A stretch of DNA of 16,296 nucleotides from CAXYVC01 sp964292295. Lineage in GTDB: Bacteria; Acidobacteriota; Holophagae; Holophagales; Holophagaceae. Position numbers and translations under genes: made by a program. Shown one piece after another: positions 15,143 to 16,296 of this stretch. The notes below the pieces were generated by a model, which had not been told where the DNA came from, ran no database searches, and saw only the letters and a program-made list of their open reading frames with translations. The stretch covers positions 1 through 16,296 of the forward strand of contig CAXYVC010000056.1 of the NCBI GenBank assembly GCA_964292295.1, given 5' to 3'. The number at the start of each line of letters is the position of its first letter. Position 1 is the stretch's first letter.

Positions 15143-15643
15143 ATGGATTTCCAAGCCTACGTCCGTCCCGTTCCCGGCTTCCTTCCCGACACGCGCCCCT
15201 ACCTGGACATCACGCCCCTCCTGGCGGATGCGGAAGCTTTCGGCGCGGCGGTGGAGGCCATGGCCGAGCCCGTGCGCACCCTGCAGCCCACCCACGTCCT
15301 GGCCCTGGAGAGCCGGGGCTTCATCTTCGGCAGCGCCCTCGCCCAGAAGCTGGGCCTCGGCCTGGTGCCCGCCCGCCGCGCCGGGCGCCTGCCCCGCGAG
15401 ACCTTCTCCGAGCCGCACGGGGCGGAGGCGCTGGAGATCCACGCGGATGCCTTCAAGGCCGGCGACCGCGTGCTGATCGTCGATGACATCCTGGCCAGCG
15501 GCGGCACCGCGGTGGCGGCCCGGCGGCTGGTGGAGCGCACCGGCGCCCAGCCTCTGGCGCTCACCCTCTTCATCGAGGTGGATGCCCTCCAGGGCCGCAC
15601 CCGCCTGGAGGGCCTGCCCGTCTTCAGCGTCCTGCGGGCCTAG
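15143..15643 (+). CDS. apt: adenine phosphoribosyltransferase
   Basis: A 166-residue cytosolic type I phosphoribosyltransferase that salvages adenine with PRPP to AMP (EC 2.4.2.7). Seen: PGFLPDTRPYLDITPLLAD at 11-29 (the family PGI-F-DITPLL segment, here with a different linker), the base-recognition HVLALESRGFIFG near 51-63, ARRAGRLPRETFSEPHG near 77-93 (the usual RK-GKLP loop), and the PRPP loop VLIVDDILASGGTAVAA at 110-126. It is the third gene of the surE operon, starting 9 bp after the acylphosphatase stop, with only a weak ribosome site. SurE releasing nucleosides and Apt recapturing the base is a plausible functional link but indirect. Confidence 0.94.
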   Translation: MDFQAYVRPVPGFLPDTRPYLDITPLLADAEAFGAAVEAMAEPVRTLQPTHVLALESRGFIFGSALAQKLGLGLVPARRAGRLPRETFSEPHGAEALEIHADAFKAGDRVLIVDDILASGGTAVAARRLVERTGAQPLALTLFIEVDALQGRTRLEGLPVFSVLRA

Positions 15644-15665
15644 GGCTTCCAGGAGGCCATGAACG

Positions 15666-15689
15666 AAGCGGGGCCGATGGGCCCCGCTT
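15666..15689. terminator. bidirectional intrinsic terminator
   Basis: A perfect 10-bp stem AAGCGGGGCC / GGCCCCGCTT with a GATG loop lies in the 68-bp gap between the convergent apt (+) and thioredoxin-like (-) genes. The paired A and T ends give a short U run on both strands (TTT on the + strand), so it should stop transcription from either side. Confidence 0.8.
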
Positions 15690-15711
15690 TGCCTGTGGAC
15701 AGGGGGAGGCG

Positions 15712-16269
15712 CTACTGCGCCGGCTGCTCCTCCAGCAGGGCGTCCAGCACCTTCTCCACGTACTCGGGCTGGAGGCCCAGCGCGCGGAGCCTGCCGTTCC
15801 GGTCAACCACGGCATAGGTGGGCCACCACTGCACCTTCCAGGCCTCCGTGGTGGCCTTCGAGGCGCGGGCGTTGGGGTATTCGGCCTGGAGCTGGCGGGC
15901 GGTCTCGGCCATCTTCTCCTCGCCCCGGCCGCTGCCGCAGGCGCCGAGGACGAGCACGCCCTTCGGGCCGTACTTCTTCAGCAGTTCGTTGTTGTGGGGG
16001 ATGGCGCGCTTGCAGGGGCCGCACCAGGTGGCCCAGAAGTCCACCACGACGATGCGCCCCTTCATGGCCGTGGGCTTCACCTCGCCATTGATCCACTCCG
16101 AGAGCTCCAGCTTCGGGGCGGCCTTCCCCAGCAGCGGGGCGTGGGAGGCCCAGGCCTCCTTCATCCAGTGGCCCTCCCGGGCCAGGCGCGCCACCTCGGG
16201 GTTCTCCGCCGGGGCGGCGGGCAGGGCGGCGGACAGCACAAGGGCGAGGGGGAGCAGGGGCAGGTTCAA
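15712..16269 (-). CDS. exported TlpA-like thioredoxin-family protein
   Basis: A thioredoxin-fold protein of the TlpA/ResA/redoxin type, acting outside the cytosol as a thiol-disulfide oxidoreductase. Counting from the TTG at 16269: a hydrophobic leader (LPLLPLALVLSAALPAAPA), a helical region, VVVDFWATWCGPCKRAIP at 73-91 with the CGPC site at 83-86, a further Cys111 in GACGSGRGEE, and the cis-proline loop QWWPTYAVVD with Pro150. The start is uncertain: TTG at 16269 has no good ribosome site, the leader lacks a basic N region, and the frame stays open to the window edge 27 bases upstream with Arg residues there, so the real start may lie outside the window. It is separate from the thioredoxin of the efflux operon. 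Confidence 0.8.
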   Translation of the reverse strand: MNLPLLPLALVLSAALPAAPAENPEVARLAREGHWMKEAWASHAPLLGKAAPKLELSEWINGEVKPTAMKGRIVVVDFWATWCGPCKRAIPHNNELLKKYGPKGVLVLGACGSGRGEEKMAETARQLQAEYPNARASKATTEAWKVQWWPTYAVVDRNGRLRALGLQPEYVEKVLDALLEEQPAQ

Positions 16270-16296
16270 GGGGGGCCGCCCGGGTGTCTCCCGTAG

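Overview
The window is GC-rich and densely coding. Start sites are mostly ATG preceded by AAGGAG-like ribosome binding sites, many genes overlap or nearly touch, and several products carry signal peptides or beta-barrel-like outer-membrane features, so this is a Gram-negative-type (diderm) bacterium. The style (large PKD exoproteins, DUF3187, Ala/Arg/Gly-rich proteins) is compatible with Acidobacteriota of the Holophaga/Geothrix kind, but that placement is an impression and not shown by any marker gene. No transposase, integrase, CRISPR array, phage gene or rRNA is visible.

Layout, left to right. (1) 1-3373, + strand: the 3' end of a large secreted protein with two PKD-like domains, followed by a small signal-peptide protein that looks like an outer-membrane beta-barrel; both end before a GC-rich hairpin at 3395-3412. 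(2) 3429-11194, - strand: an apparent seven-gene operon, read right to left as TolC-type outer-membrane channel, membrane-fusion lipoprotein, RND pump, small DUF2892 membrane protein, thioredoxin, OsmC-family protein and DUF3187 outer-membrane protein. Genes are separated by at most 75 bp and some overlap by 1-4 bp. Its leader (11195-11352) holds an AT-richer island with a palindrome and a run of G tracts. (3) 11353-13899, - strand: pabA-pabB-pabC, overlapping genes for the p-aminobenzoate branch of folate synthesis. (4) 13959-14035, - strand: tRNA-Pro(GGG) with its own well-formed promoter and a terminator hairpin that sits immediately before pabA. (5) 14107-15643, + strand: surE, acylphosphatase and apt, a compact nucleotide-metabolism/salvage operon, ending at a strong hairpin shared with (6) 15712-16269, - strand: an exported TlpA-like thioredoxin whose start is uncertain because it lies near the window edge.

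How the genes work together: pabA, pabB and pabC should together turn chorismate and glutamine into p-aminobenzoate. The first three genes of the efflux operon should form a complete tripartite exporter; the four trailing genes (membrane DUF2892, thioredoxin, OsmC, DUF3187) suggest a combined export plus thiol/peroxide detoxification module. That coupling is the most interesting hypothesis in the window. Other points worth a second look are the Asp-for-Glu change in the PabA catalytic triad, an altered signature in PabC, and the possibility that pabABC is expressed by read-through from the tRNA-Pro promoter.
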